The translations under genes and the position numbers were made by a program. The notes below the pieces were generated by a model that saw nothing but the letters and a program-made list of their open reading frames with translations, searched no databases and was not told the DNA's origin. Positions 1-5,893 of a DNA stretch of 6,147 nucleotides are shown in pieces. The stretch comes from Deltaproteobacteria bacterium (GTDB lineage Bacteria > Desulfobacterota > Desulfarculia > Adiutricales > Adiutricaceae). The stretch is taken from contig JAISZP010000346.1 in assembly GCA_031269135.1 (NCBI GenBank), forward strand, positions 1-6,147, read 5' to 3'. Position 1 is the first letter of the stretch. The number at the start of each line of letters is the position of its first letter.

Positions 1-385
1 TAAAAAACTTTGTTTTATCACGAACAATATTTTTAAAATTTAGACTAATAATTTTATCTAAATTATTAACAACTGAAATAGCAATATGCCTAGCATCCAT
101 CAAATATCTAGATGAAATAATATTATTTTCCATATATAAATCGGCAAAATCAAGCGTTTTTGGGGTTTCAAAGAGAATTTTTATGTTAAATTTCGGAATA
201 ATATCTCGCATTTTTAAATTTTTTTCTATAGGAGCTTCTTCTAATTCTCTAATGACAAAAATTGATGTATAGGACTCAAATTTCCCAGCTTTGATTTCCT
301 TGAAAAGTTGAACAGTAGCAGGATGTAATATTGGATCAACATCAAAATATCGATTGAAGATGCTTGTTTCAAGATATATTTTCAT
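1..385 (-). CDS. PIN-domain protein (VapC-like), 3' end beyond window
   Basis: The first 128 residues are visible, starting at the ATG at 385 and running off the left edge. The protein opens MKIYLETSIFNRYF, the first strand of a PIN fold, and carries the acidic positions of the family: E6 (often Asp), E47 in VIRELEEAP, D97 in LMDARHIAI, and N116 in SLNFKNIV. PIN proteins of this type are metal-dependent RNases, usually VapC toxins of type II toxin-antitoxin modules. The DARHIAI...LNFKNIV block is the most diagnostic part, and little of the C-terminus can be missing. The gene is much richer in A and T than everything to its right, which suggests recent transfer. No antitoxin reading frame sits directly upstream (386-600, minus strand), where one is often found; the frames there are broken by stops. 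The Shine-Dalgarno is weak (AAGAG about 14 bases ahead). The PIN assignment is good; activity as a toxin is inference. Confidence 0.85.
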   Translation of the reverse strand, partial: MKIYLETSIFNRYFDVDPILHPATVQLFKEIKAGKFESYTSIFVIRELEEAPIEKNLKMRDIIPKFNIKILFETPKTLDFADLYMENNIISSRYLMDARHIAISVVNNLDKIISLNFKNIVRDKTKFF

Positions 386-1195
386 ATCACTTATGTACTA
401 CTCTTTATTATATTATGCTAATACTGATCTTTGTTTACATTTTGGCTTTAGGTCATGTCGACATTGGTGCTGTGACCACAAACCTTAAGCTGGGGTCCGT
501 GGAGACTCCAACCCGAATTCCTGAGCTGAGCCGAATCGCCGCTGAATTCCATCCATCTTTAAGACGTCATTTGAATACGCCTCGTCAGCGGACCAAGACA
601 AGGTCAAGTTCTTAGCTTGCCCTCAAGAGCTTTATTTTATCACAAATTTTCATCAAACAAAGCCGATAATCGCCATCATCCAGGAAAGCCTGCGCACGGG
701 ACTCTTGGTTTTGCTCATTTACTTAGAATTGATTGGCCTTTTCGTTTTCTTTGCAGAACGTTTCTTAACCATTCTCATCAGCGTCCTTCAAGGAGGCGGT
801 CCTTTAGAGAAGTCTCATCCGCGGCTTGCCGCTTCAACGATCTCAAAGCGTGGACGACCTAGAAGGCGGCCTCCGAAGAATTCATCCGACCGACTTCGTG
901 GACTCGATAGAAGAACCCTCCAAACTAGGCTCTCCGACAAACCTGCCGCTGAATTGCGTAGAAATGAACTCTCTCCGCGCAACTCCTGCCGCAGTTGCCA
1001 AACCGTCTATTATGTGGCATAGTTGCTTAAAGACGTCTCGAAGCTTTAGTCATTTCACTTTAAGCGGCTCAAGTTCCGCTTGACGGCTCTTTGCCCGACT
1101 ACGCGGCGCATAGCCGCCGTCACGACGACAAACACGAATTTAGAAATCGGATGATGACCGCCGATATTTTTGGAAAAACGCTTGAGTGACTATAT
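386..1195. other. Gene-poor stretch, possible decayed gene
   Basis: I see no convincing intact gene here on either strand. On the plus strand, a frame ending in a stop at 613-615 reads protein-like from about 460 to 560 (LKLGSVETPTRIPELSR). A second plus frame, open from 546, continues it with a plausible sequence: a hydrophobic segment at about 690-780 (LLVLLIYLELIGLFVFFAER) followed by FLTILISVLQGGG. After about 800 that frame turns into Arg/Pro/Ser-rich text typical of a wrong frame. No start codon with a ribosome-binding site precedes either piece. This pattern fits a frameshifted relic, but I do not recognise the family. The end of the stretch holds small GC-rich hairpins, for example arms 1062-1067/1076-1081 and 1103-1107/1113-1117, without T-runs. 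Confidence 0.4.
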
Positions 1196-1246
1196 TTATG
1201 ACTCAGCCTTGTTTATGACTCAACCTTGTTTATGACTCAGCCTCGA
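1196..1246. repeat. Three tandem 17-bp repeats
   Basis: Units lie at 1196-1212, 1213-1229 and 1230-1246, with consensus TTATGACTCAGCCTTGT. The second unit differs from the first at one base (A for G at position 11) and the third only in its last three bases. Each unit contains the near-palindromic core TGACTCA, spaced 17 bp apart or about one and a half helical turns. The array lies 80 to 130 bases upstream of the LUD gene start, so it could be a regulatory array or a slippage-generated minisatellite. The sequence does not decide between these. Confidence 0.9.
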
Positions 1247-1250
1247 CAAT

Positions 1251-1290
1251 GCGGTTTTGGTTCAACCAGGAATTTGAACCAAATCGCCGC
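1251..1290. repeat. Strong inverted repeat / stem-loop in LUD gene leader
   Basis: Perfect 10-base arms TTTGGTTCAA (1256-1265) and TTGAACCAAA (1274-1283) flank an 8-base loop. GCGG at 1251-1254 can pair with CCGC at 1287-1290, across a small asymmetric internal loop, to lengthen the stem. The element sits 37 to 76 bases ahead of the LUD start codon, just after the 17-bp repeats. There is no T-run behind it, so it is not a standard terminator. An operator for a dimeric repressor or an mRNA leader hairpin are both possible. It is not a tRNA, although GGTTCAA resembles a T-loop. Confidence 0.85.
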
Positions 1291-1314
1291 GCAACTTTAC
1301 TGAGCAACTTTATA

Positions 1315-1320
1315 GTGGGA
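1315..1320 (+). promoter_or_regulatory. Shine-Dalgarno of the LUD gene
   Basis: GTGGGA lies six bases ahead of the ATG at 1327. This supports that ATG over a start at 1249, which would add 26 residues encoded by the stem-loop and its flank. Confidence 0.6.
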
Positions 1321-1326
1321 AAAACG

Positions 1327-1980
1327 ATGACTACACCTCTTGAAAATTTCAACCAAATCAAACTCCAACAGACCCAAAAGGCTTTGGAAGCCAACGGCTT
1401 CGACGTCTCTGTTCATCAGACGTTGACTGAGGCGGAAGACTACGTGATCGACAAGATCCTGCCTGACGCCAAGAGCGCTTCCGTCGGTTTCGGCGGATCG
1501 GCGACTTTGGGCGGCTCAAATTTGGTCTCTAGACTCAAGCAAATTCAGGGCCTTAATGTGATCGACAGAAACGATCCCGCCGCCAGTCCGCAAGTTCGCG
1601 CGGAACTTAGCCGTCAAACTCTTCTGACCGATCTTTTCATCGCCTCTTCAAATGCCGTGACTATAGAAGGGGAACTGATCAATATCGACAAGTTGGGAAA
1701 TAGAGTGGCCGCCATCAGCTATGGCCCTAAAAAGGTCGCTCTTTTGGTCGGAAGAAATAAGATTGTTTCCGACACCCATGCGGGGGTCGCCAGATCGAAA
1801 AATACGGCCGCCTCCATCAATTCCTTAAGGCTCAACGCCGACACTCCATGCTCTAAGACGGCTAAATGCTTCAACTGCAAAACGCCCAGCCGCTTATGCA
1901 ACATCACCGTCATAACGCAGCGTTCTTTTCCCGCTGGACGCATCCATATCCTGTTGATAAACCAAGACCTTGGTTTCTGA
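1327..1980 (+). CDS. LUD-domain protein (LutC/DUF162 family), single domain
   Basis: A 217-residue soluble, cytoplasmic protein and a complete single LUD domain. Its diagnostic parts are a helical N-terminus (LQQTQKALEANGFDV), the glycine-rich segment VGFGGSATLGG at about 53-63, and the central block at about 102-147 (DLFIASSNAVTIEGELIN, then GNRVAAISYGPKKVALLVGRNKIV). A C-terminal cysteine cluster follows: C175, C181, C184 and C191 (C-x5-C-x2-C-x6-C). The end RIHILLINQDLGF is the normal C-terminus of this subfamily. LUD proteins include LutB/LutC of L-lactate oxidation, but stand-alone members like this are widespread in anaerobes and their substrate is not established. No lutA or lutB partner is in the window, so a lactate role should not be assumed. 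It is followed after 18 bases by the HExxH gene, very likely as one transcript. The cysteines could bind Zn or an Fe-S cluster; that is inference. Confidence 0.9.
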   Translation: MTTPLENFNQIKLQQTQKALEANGFDVSVHQTLTEAEDYVIDKILPDAKSASVGFGGSATLGGSNLVSRLKQIQGLNVIDRNDPAASPQVRAELSRQTLLTDLFIASSNAVTIEGELINIDKLGNRVAAISYGPKKVALLVGRNKIVSDTHAGVARSKNTAASINSLRLNADTPCSKTAKCFNCKTPSRLCNITVITQRSFPAGRIHILLINQDLGF

Positions 1981-1998
1981 CAATTCCACAGGTGGCTC

Positions 1999-2583
1999 TT
2001 GGCTAGCCCTACTGACCGAACAAGATCCAAATCAAGCTCATTGCTCGATTGTTTTGGGCCTAGGCACCTTATCGATCTCGATTCCGCCACCCGCTTGGCC
2101 GGCGAGCTGGTCTCGGAGGCTTTCGGCTTAGACTTCACCAACTTCAAGCAGTGGCCGGTCGATATAAGACACTACCCGCAATTGAGCGAAGAAGAAATGC
2201 GCTCCGACGTCTTAGCCCAGCTCTTTCGCTACAACCGAACAGGGCCTGTCTTAAAAACGTCCAAGACCGATTTTTGGCGCATCTGTCTTTACGATCCTGT
2301 GATATTAAAAGCGGCGGAAAGAGATGAGCTTTCGCTGCATGCCCTGTTGTGCTACGTGTTGACTCATGAATTCATTCATATCTCCCGATTCATCCGTTTC
2401 ATGGAGCTGTTTAGTTTAGACCACAATCAACGCGCTTTGGAGGAAACCATCGTCCACCGACAAACGGAGCTTATTCTTTCCAATAAATCCATCGTCGGTC
2501 TCGACAAGGTCTTAAGCCACTACCGAGAACATCACCTGCCGGTCGACGACGACTGCATCAATTCGATTGAAGAAATCCAGTAG
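1999..2583 (+). CDS. Small HExxH protein, putative zinc metallopeptidase-like, function unknown
   Basis: A 194-residue protein whose central helix reads LLCYVLTHEFIHISRF, placing an HExxH zinc-binding motif at H123-E124-x-x-H127. A third ligand could be E148 or E149, or H153, in ALEETIVHRQTE. The motif is preceded by an amphipathic region (WRICLYDPVILKAAERDELSLHALL) and followed by a C-terminal helical part ending GLDKVLSHYREHHLP and a short acidic tail. There is no signal peptide or membrane segment, so it should act in the cytoplasm. The start is probably TTG at 1999, with AGGTGG at 1990-1995 close by. TTG at 2041 is an alternative, because residues 1-14 are Ser/Arg-rich and could be non-coding. 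It lies 18 bases behind the LUD gene. I recall similar hypothetical proteins in deltaproteobacteria but know no assigned function. Peptidase activity is inferred from the motif alone. Confidence 0.75.
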   Translation: MASPTDRTRSKSSSLLDCFGPRHLIDLDSATRLAGELVSEAFGLDFTNFKQWPVDIRHYPQLSEEEMRSDVLAQLFRYNRTGPVLKTSKTDFWRICLYDPVILKAAERDELSLHALLCYVLTHEFIHISRFIRFMELFSLDHNQRALEETIVHRQTELILSNKSIVGLDKVLSHYREHHLPVDDDCINSIEEIQ

Positions 2584-2680
2584 GCCAGCTTGCCGCAGTC
2601 GTCAACTTGACGCGTTCGATGACGTCGATGCCGACATGACCCGTCGGCGGCAGCCTGACTTGGCGGACCAATTTGCGGAC

Positions 2681-2744
2681 ATGCTTATTTGCAGACAAGC
2701 CTATTTACAAACATGCTTATTTGCAGGCATGCTTATTTGCAGGC
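2681..2744. repeat. 16-bp tandem repeat array, four units
   Basis: Units lie at 2681-2696, 2697-2712, 2713-2728 and 2729-2744, with consensus ATGCTTATTTGCAGGC. The last two are identical, the first differs in one base, and the second is diverged. The preceding 16 bases (2665-2680) share ATTTGCGGAC with the unit and may be a decayed fifth copy, and ATGC at 2745-2748 begins another. The 16-base period is not a multiple of three, so an open frame across the array is fortuitous. It directly abuts the terminator stem. Confidence 0.9.
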
Positions 2745-2750
2745 ATGCAA

Positions 2751-2779
2751 AAAAAATCCCCCGAAAAGGGGGATTTTTT
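2751..2779. terminator. Bidirectional intrinsic terminator
   Basis: A perfect 12-bp stem (AAAAAATCCCCC pairing with GGGGGATTTTTT) closes on the loop GAAAA. The T-run on the right serves the LUD/HExxH transcript. The A-run on the left becomes a T-run on the minus strand and serves the ilvD transcript, whose stop codon is about 55 bases away. Its place between two convergent units fits this dual role. Confidence 0.93.
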
Positions 2780-2834
2780 ATATGAGATCAAATCGGGCTA
2801 AAAAATGGAGCTAAAAAAGTATATCGACAGGCGA

Positions 2835-4496
2835 TTAGTCTTCTAAGATGGCGCCAGTATTGGCCGAAGTGACCAGCTTTCTGTAACGGCTCAAGCAGCC
2901 GCGTTGAACCGGTTTTTCCAAAGGCTTCCACTCTTTGCGCCTTTTTTCAAGTTCCGCTTCGTCTACTAAAAGTTCCAGCTTGTTTTCCGGAATATTGATG
3001 GAAATTATGTCGTTTTCCTTGATCAGCCCTATCAAGCCTCCGGCGGCCGCTTCCGGCGAAACGTGGCCGATGGACGAGCCTTTGGACGCTCCGGAAAACC
3101 GGCCGTCGGTCACCAGCGCGACGGAAGAATCTAAGCCCATGCCGGCTAAGGTCGCCGTTGGGGTCAACATCTCTCTCATGCCTGGTCCGCCTTTTGGGCC
3201 TTCATAGCGGATGACTATGACGTCGCCGGGCTTTATGCCGCCCGCCAACAATTTTTCGGTGCAGTCCTCTTCGCTGTCGAAGACGCGAGCCGGGCCTTTG
3301 ACCACCATCATCTCTTTTATGACGGCGCCTTTTTTCACCACGGCGCCGTCGGGCGCCAAGTTGCCCCATAATATAGCCAGCCCTCCGTCTTGAGAATAAG
3401 CCGTCTGTTTGTCCCTTATGACGTCGTCGTCTTTGATCGCGGCCTTGGCAAGATTCTCTTCCACCGTCTTTCCGGTCGCCGTCATGCAGCTTCCGTTGAT
3501 CAGACCGTATCCGGACAACCTCTTCAACACCCCTTGAACTCCTCCGGCGATGTCCAAATCGGCGCAGCAGTGCTTTCCTGCCGGACTCAATTTGACCAAG
3601 TACGGAGTGACTTTGCTTTTGTCGTTGATGTCTTCCAAGCTAAGCTTGAGATCCGCCTCGTGAGCGATCGCCAAAAGATGAAGAACCGTGTTGGAGCTGC
3701 AGCCCAGCGCCATATCGACCGACAGAGCGTTGGCCAGGCTTTGGTTGGTCACGATGTCCTTGGGCCGTATATTTTTGGCTAAAAGTTCCATCACCTTCGA
3801 GCCGGCCTGTTTAGCCAGCCTTACCCTGGAAGCGTTGACCGCCGGAATCGTCCCGTTTCCCGGGAGTCCCAAACCAATGGCCTCGGTCATGCAGTTCATG
3901 GAGTTAGCCGTAAACATGCCCGCGCAGGAACCGCAGCCTGGGCAGGCTTCATCTTCTATAAGTTTGACTTCTTCAGGAGTTATTTTTCCGATGGAAGCTT
4001 GCCCTACGGCCTCAAAGGCGTTGGAGACGGTCAATTTTTTTCCAGTGCTGAAGCTGGGCATCATCGGACCGCCGCTGACGAAGACCGACGGGATGTTGAG
4101 CCTTAAGGCCGCCAAGATCATTCCGGGTATAATCTTGTCGCAATTCGGTATGAAAACCAGACCGTCGAACGGATGGCTCATGGCCATGATTTCCACGGAG
4201 TCGGCGATATGCTCTCGACTGACCAAAGAGTATTTCATGCCGTCATGGCCCATAGCCAAACCGTCGCATACCCCGATGGCCGGAAATACGAAAGGCGTCC
4301 CGCCGGCCGCCGCTACGGAAAGTTTCACCGCTTCGGCGATGGTGTCTAGATGAATATGACCGGGAATAATGTCGTTTTTTGAATTGACGATGCCTATCAT
4401 CGGTTTTTGGATGTCTTCGTCCGTCAACCCCATCGCCTTCAAAAGAGCCCGATGCGGTATTCGCGTCAATCCAAGTTTCATGTAATCGCTACGCAT
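2835..4496 (-). CDS. ilvD: Dihydroxy-acid dehydratase
   Basis: A 553-residue IlvD (EC 4.2.1.9). It dehydrates 2,3-dihydroxy-isovalerate and 2,3-dihydroxy-3-methylvalerate to the 2-keto acids that become valine, leucine and isoleucine. Family landmarks in order are [14 protein letters not shown] (from about 38), [14 protein letters not shown] (77-90), [11 protein letters not shown] with cluster ligand C119 and the lysine expected to be carbamylated (K121), [19 protein letters not shown] (C185, C188, C191), [11 protein letters not shown] (about 430-440) and [11 protein letters not shown] with the catalytic serine S468. The extra N-terminal cysteine of oxygen-stable [2Fe-2S] members is replaced by NSKND, which suggests an oxygen-sensitive [4Fe-4S] enzyme and an anaerobic host (inference). 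The start at 4496 ([16 protein letters not shown]) matches the family and has GAGG five bases ahead; the upstream ATG at 4517 would add seven atypical residues. It follows the aminotransferase gene by 60 bases in the same direction. That gap holds TTGACA (4534-4539) and a TATGCT-like box 15 bases on, a weak candidate for a second promoter. Confidence 0.97.
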   Translation of the reverse strand: MRSDYMKLGLTRIPHRALLKAMGLTDEDIQKPMIGIVNSKNDIIPGHIHLDTIAEAVKLSVAAAGGTPFVFPAIGVCDGLAMGHDGMKYSLVSREHIADSVEIMAMSHPFDGLVFIPNCDKIIPGMILAALRLNIPSVFVSGGPMMPSFSTGKKLTVSNAFEAVGQASIGKITPEEVKLIEDEACPGCGSCAGMFTANSMNCMTEAIGLGLPGNGTIPAVNASRVRLAKQAGSKVMELLAKNIRPKDIVTNQSLANALSVDMALGCSSNTVLHLLAIAHEADLKLSLEDINDKSKVTPYLVKLSPAGKHCCADLDIAGGVQGVLKRLSGYGLINGSCMTATGKTVEENLAKAAIKDDDVIRDKQTAYSQDGGLAILWGNLAPDGAVVKKGAVIKEMMVVKGPARVFDSEEDCTEKLLAGGIKPGDVIVIRYEGPKGGPGMREMLTPTATLAGMGLDSSVALVTDGRFSGASKGSSIGHVSPEAAAGGLIGLIKENDIISINIPENKLELLVDEAELEKRRKEWKPLEKPVQRGCLSRYRKLVTSANTGAILED

Positions 4497-4501
4497 TTGA
4501 A

Positions 4502-4505
4502 CCTC
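4502..4505 (-). promoter_or_regulatory. Shine-Dalgarno deciding the ilvD start
   Basis: GAGG on the minus strand, five bases ahead of the ATG at 4496. It lies inside the reading frame that would begin at 4517, so it favours the shorter, family-typical protein. Confidence 0.65.
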
Positions 4506-4556
4506 GCAAAAAAGCATAGACCTGGCGTCAAAATGTCAAGGTGAAAAAATGAGTCT

Positions 4557-5759
4557 TTAAACAAGGGATTTGGCTTTTTTCAGAGCCTTTTCAAATCCAT
4601 CGACGGATCTAGCCACCTTTTTTTCGTCCATGCAGATGCTTAAACGGAAATATCCCGGCCGAGCAAATCCGGAACCTGGCACAGCTAAGATCAACTCGTT
4701 GGTCAACAATTTTATGAAAGCCAAATCGTCAGGGATTGGACTTTTCGGAAACAAATAAAAGGTCCCCTGGGGCTTGACCAAATCGTAGCCTATTTCCGAC
4801 AAGGCTTTGATCAATATGTTCATGCGTCTTTCATAGATCGACACATCCACCGACTCTTCCAAAAGGTAGGGAACCACCCTTTGCATCAAAGCGGGCGCGC
4901 TTACGAAACCTAAAATACGGTTAGCCAAAATAGCCGCTTGCATCAGATCTTCAGAGTTTGGGATTTCCGGGCTTACGCACACGTAACCGATTCGTTCGCC
5001 GGCGATGGATACGTCTTTCGAAAAAGAATTGACCAAAACAGAGTAAGTATAAGATTCGAAAACCGATGGGACCACGGCGCCGCCGAAGACGATTTTTCGG
5101 TAAGGCTCATCGGAAATAAGAAAAATAGGCCGACCAAACTGTTTTGATTTGGCTTCCAAAACTTTCCCTAAGCCGTCAAGGTCTTCTTTGGTGTAGATGA
5201 CGCCTGTCGGGTTGTTGGGAGAATTGACGATCACCGCCCTGGTTCGGTCGTTTAATTTATCAGCTATGCTGTCGAGATCAGGCTTGAAGTTCCGATCGGT
5301 TTGAGCGATATTGACCTTGGCCGCATGATTTTCGGCATAAAACACGTATTCCATGAAGAAGGGCGCAAGAACCATGACATTGTCGCCAGGGTCTAAAATG
5401 GCTTTTAAAAACGAGTTTATGCCGCCGGCCGCCCCGACCGTCATTATCAGATGTTCCGGGCCGACAGGTTTAGACAAATTTTTACACAAAGTCTTATTTA
5501 AATACTGAGCCACTTTTTCCCTGACGTCGACGAAACCCGCATTGGGCATATAGCCATGAAGGCTTGTCGAGTCATCGTTCATCATGTCCAAGACGGCTTT
5601 TTTAAATGCCGCAGGCGGGCGTACATCCGGATTGCCCAACGAAAAGTCGAAAACCGCATCGGCGCCATGCATCGCTTTTAGCTTGATGGCCTCTTCGAAC
5701 ATGCGCCTGACCAAAGAACCTCGTTCGATAAAGGACTTCACATTTTCACTGATTAACAA
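4557..5759 (-). CDS. PLP-dependent class I/II aminotransferase (AspC-like fold type I)
   Basis: A 400-residue cytoplasmic aminotransferase of fold type I. Landmarks are DFSLGNPDVRPP (38-49), the cofactor-binding stretch TVGAAGGIN (107-115), VNSPNNPTGVIY (178-189), LISDEPYRKI (214-223; D217 and Y220 contact PLP), NSFSKDVSIAGERIGY with Schiff-base lysine K248 and phosphate-binding R256, and PGYFRLSI with R372 for the substrate alpha-carboxylate. The opening ISENVKSFIERGSLVRRMFEEA and the HGYMPNAGF motif (68-76) mark a subgroup common in anaerobic Firmicutes and deltaproteobacteria, usually annotated only as an aminotransferase. The start is TTG at 5759 with a strong AGAGGTG four bases ahead; no upstream ATG fits. 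It is first in an operon with ilvD, so amination of a branched-chain keto acid, or an alanine, valine or aspartate role, is plausible. Family membership alone does not settle the substrate. Confidence 0.93.
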   Translation of the reverse strand: MLISENVKSFIERGSLVRRMFEEAIKLKAMHGADAVFDFSLGNPDVRPPAAFKKAVLDMMNDDSTSLHGYMPNAGFVDVREKVAQYLNKTLCKNLSKPVGPEHLIMTVGAAGGINSFLKAILDPGDNVMVLAPFFMEYVFYAENHAAKVNIAQTDRNFKPDLDSIADKLNDRTRAVIVNSPNNPTGVIYTKEDLDGLGKVLEAKSKQFGRPIFLISDEPYRKIVFGGAVVPSVFESYTYSVLVNSFSKDVSIAGERIGYVCVSPEIPNSEDLMQAAILANRILGFVSAPALMQRVVPYLLEESVDVSIYERRMNILIKALSEIGYDLVKPQGTFYLFPKSPIPDDLAFIKLLTNELILAVPGSGFARPGYFRLSICMDEKKVARSVDGFEKALKKAKSLV

Positions 5760-5763
5760 AAAA

Positions 5764-5770
5764 CACCTCT
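5764..5770 (-). promoter_or_regulatory. Shine-Dalgarno supporting a TTG start
   Basis: AGAGGTG on the minus strand, four bases before the TTG at 5759 (six if counted from AGAGG). The GTG inside it is out of frame, so TTG is the first workable start of the aminotransferase gene. Confidence 0.75.
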
Positions 5771-5785
5771 ACACAGTTTTTTAGA

Positions 5786-5799
5786 CAAAATTAATTTTG
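5786..5799. repeat. 14-bp perfect palindrome in the operon leader
   Basis: CAAAATTAATTTTG is a perfect palindrome, 26 bases upstream of the aminotransferase start and downstream of the predicted transcription start. It could be an operator for a dimeric regulator. In an AT-rich leader a palindrome of this length can also occur by chance. Confidence 0.6.
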
Positions 5800-5863
5800 G
5801 ATTTTGAAAAGCTGATGAATCCCAGCCTCCAAACTGAAGGGGAACTTATTATTTTTTCTTTTG

Positions 5864-5893
5864 ATTATATCACTTTTCGTCAATTTTTATCAA
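5864..5893 (-). promoter_or_regulatory. Sigma70-type promoter of the aminotransferase-ilvD operon
   Basis: On the minus strand, TTGATA (5888-5893) is followed after 18 bases by TATAAT (5864-5869). The TGA just ahead of TATAAT also makes an extended -10. Transcription should begin near 5857, giving a leader of about 97 bases. The leader contains no ATG, no leader peptide rich in Ile, Val or Leu, and no T-box motif that I can see, so classical attenuation is not supported. Confidence 0.75.

Noticed and set aside
1168..1196. Candidate promoter for the LUD gene (TTTTGG, 17 bases, TATATT)
   Set aside because: The -35 match is poor and the site precedes the repeat array; too weak to annotate.
1196..1246. 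Possible CRISPR array
   Set aside because: Units are only 17 bp, directly tandem, with no unique spacers and no cas genes. The same applies to the 16-bp array at 2681-2744.
1256..1283. tRNA-like T-loop (GGTTCAA)
   Set aside because: No acceptor, D or anticodon arms can be folded around it; it is explained by the simple inverted repeat.
1719..2147. 142-codon minus-strand open frame across the end of the LUD gene and the start of the HExxH gene
   Set aside because: It is antisense to two coding regions with clear family motifs, has no recognisable domain, and its span is explained by their codon bias.
2567..2785. 72-codon plus-strand open frame after the HExxH gene
   Set aside because: It overlaps the HExxH 3' end, is made largely of the 16-bp repeats and ends inside the terminator, so translation would be accidental.
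3688..4353. 221-codon plus-strand open frame inside ilvD
   Set aside because: It is the antisense shadow of a strongly conserved enzyme, and its sequence resembles no family.
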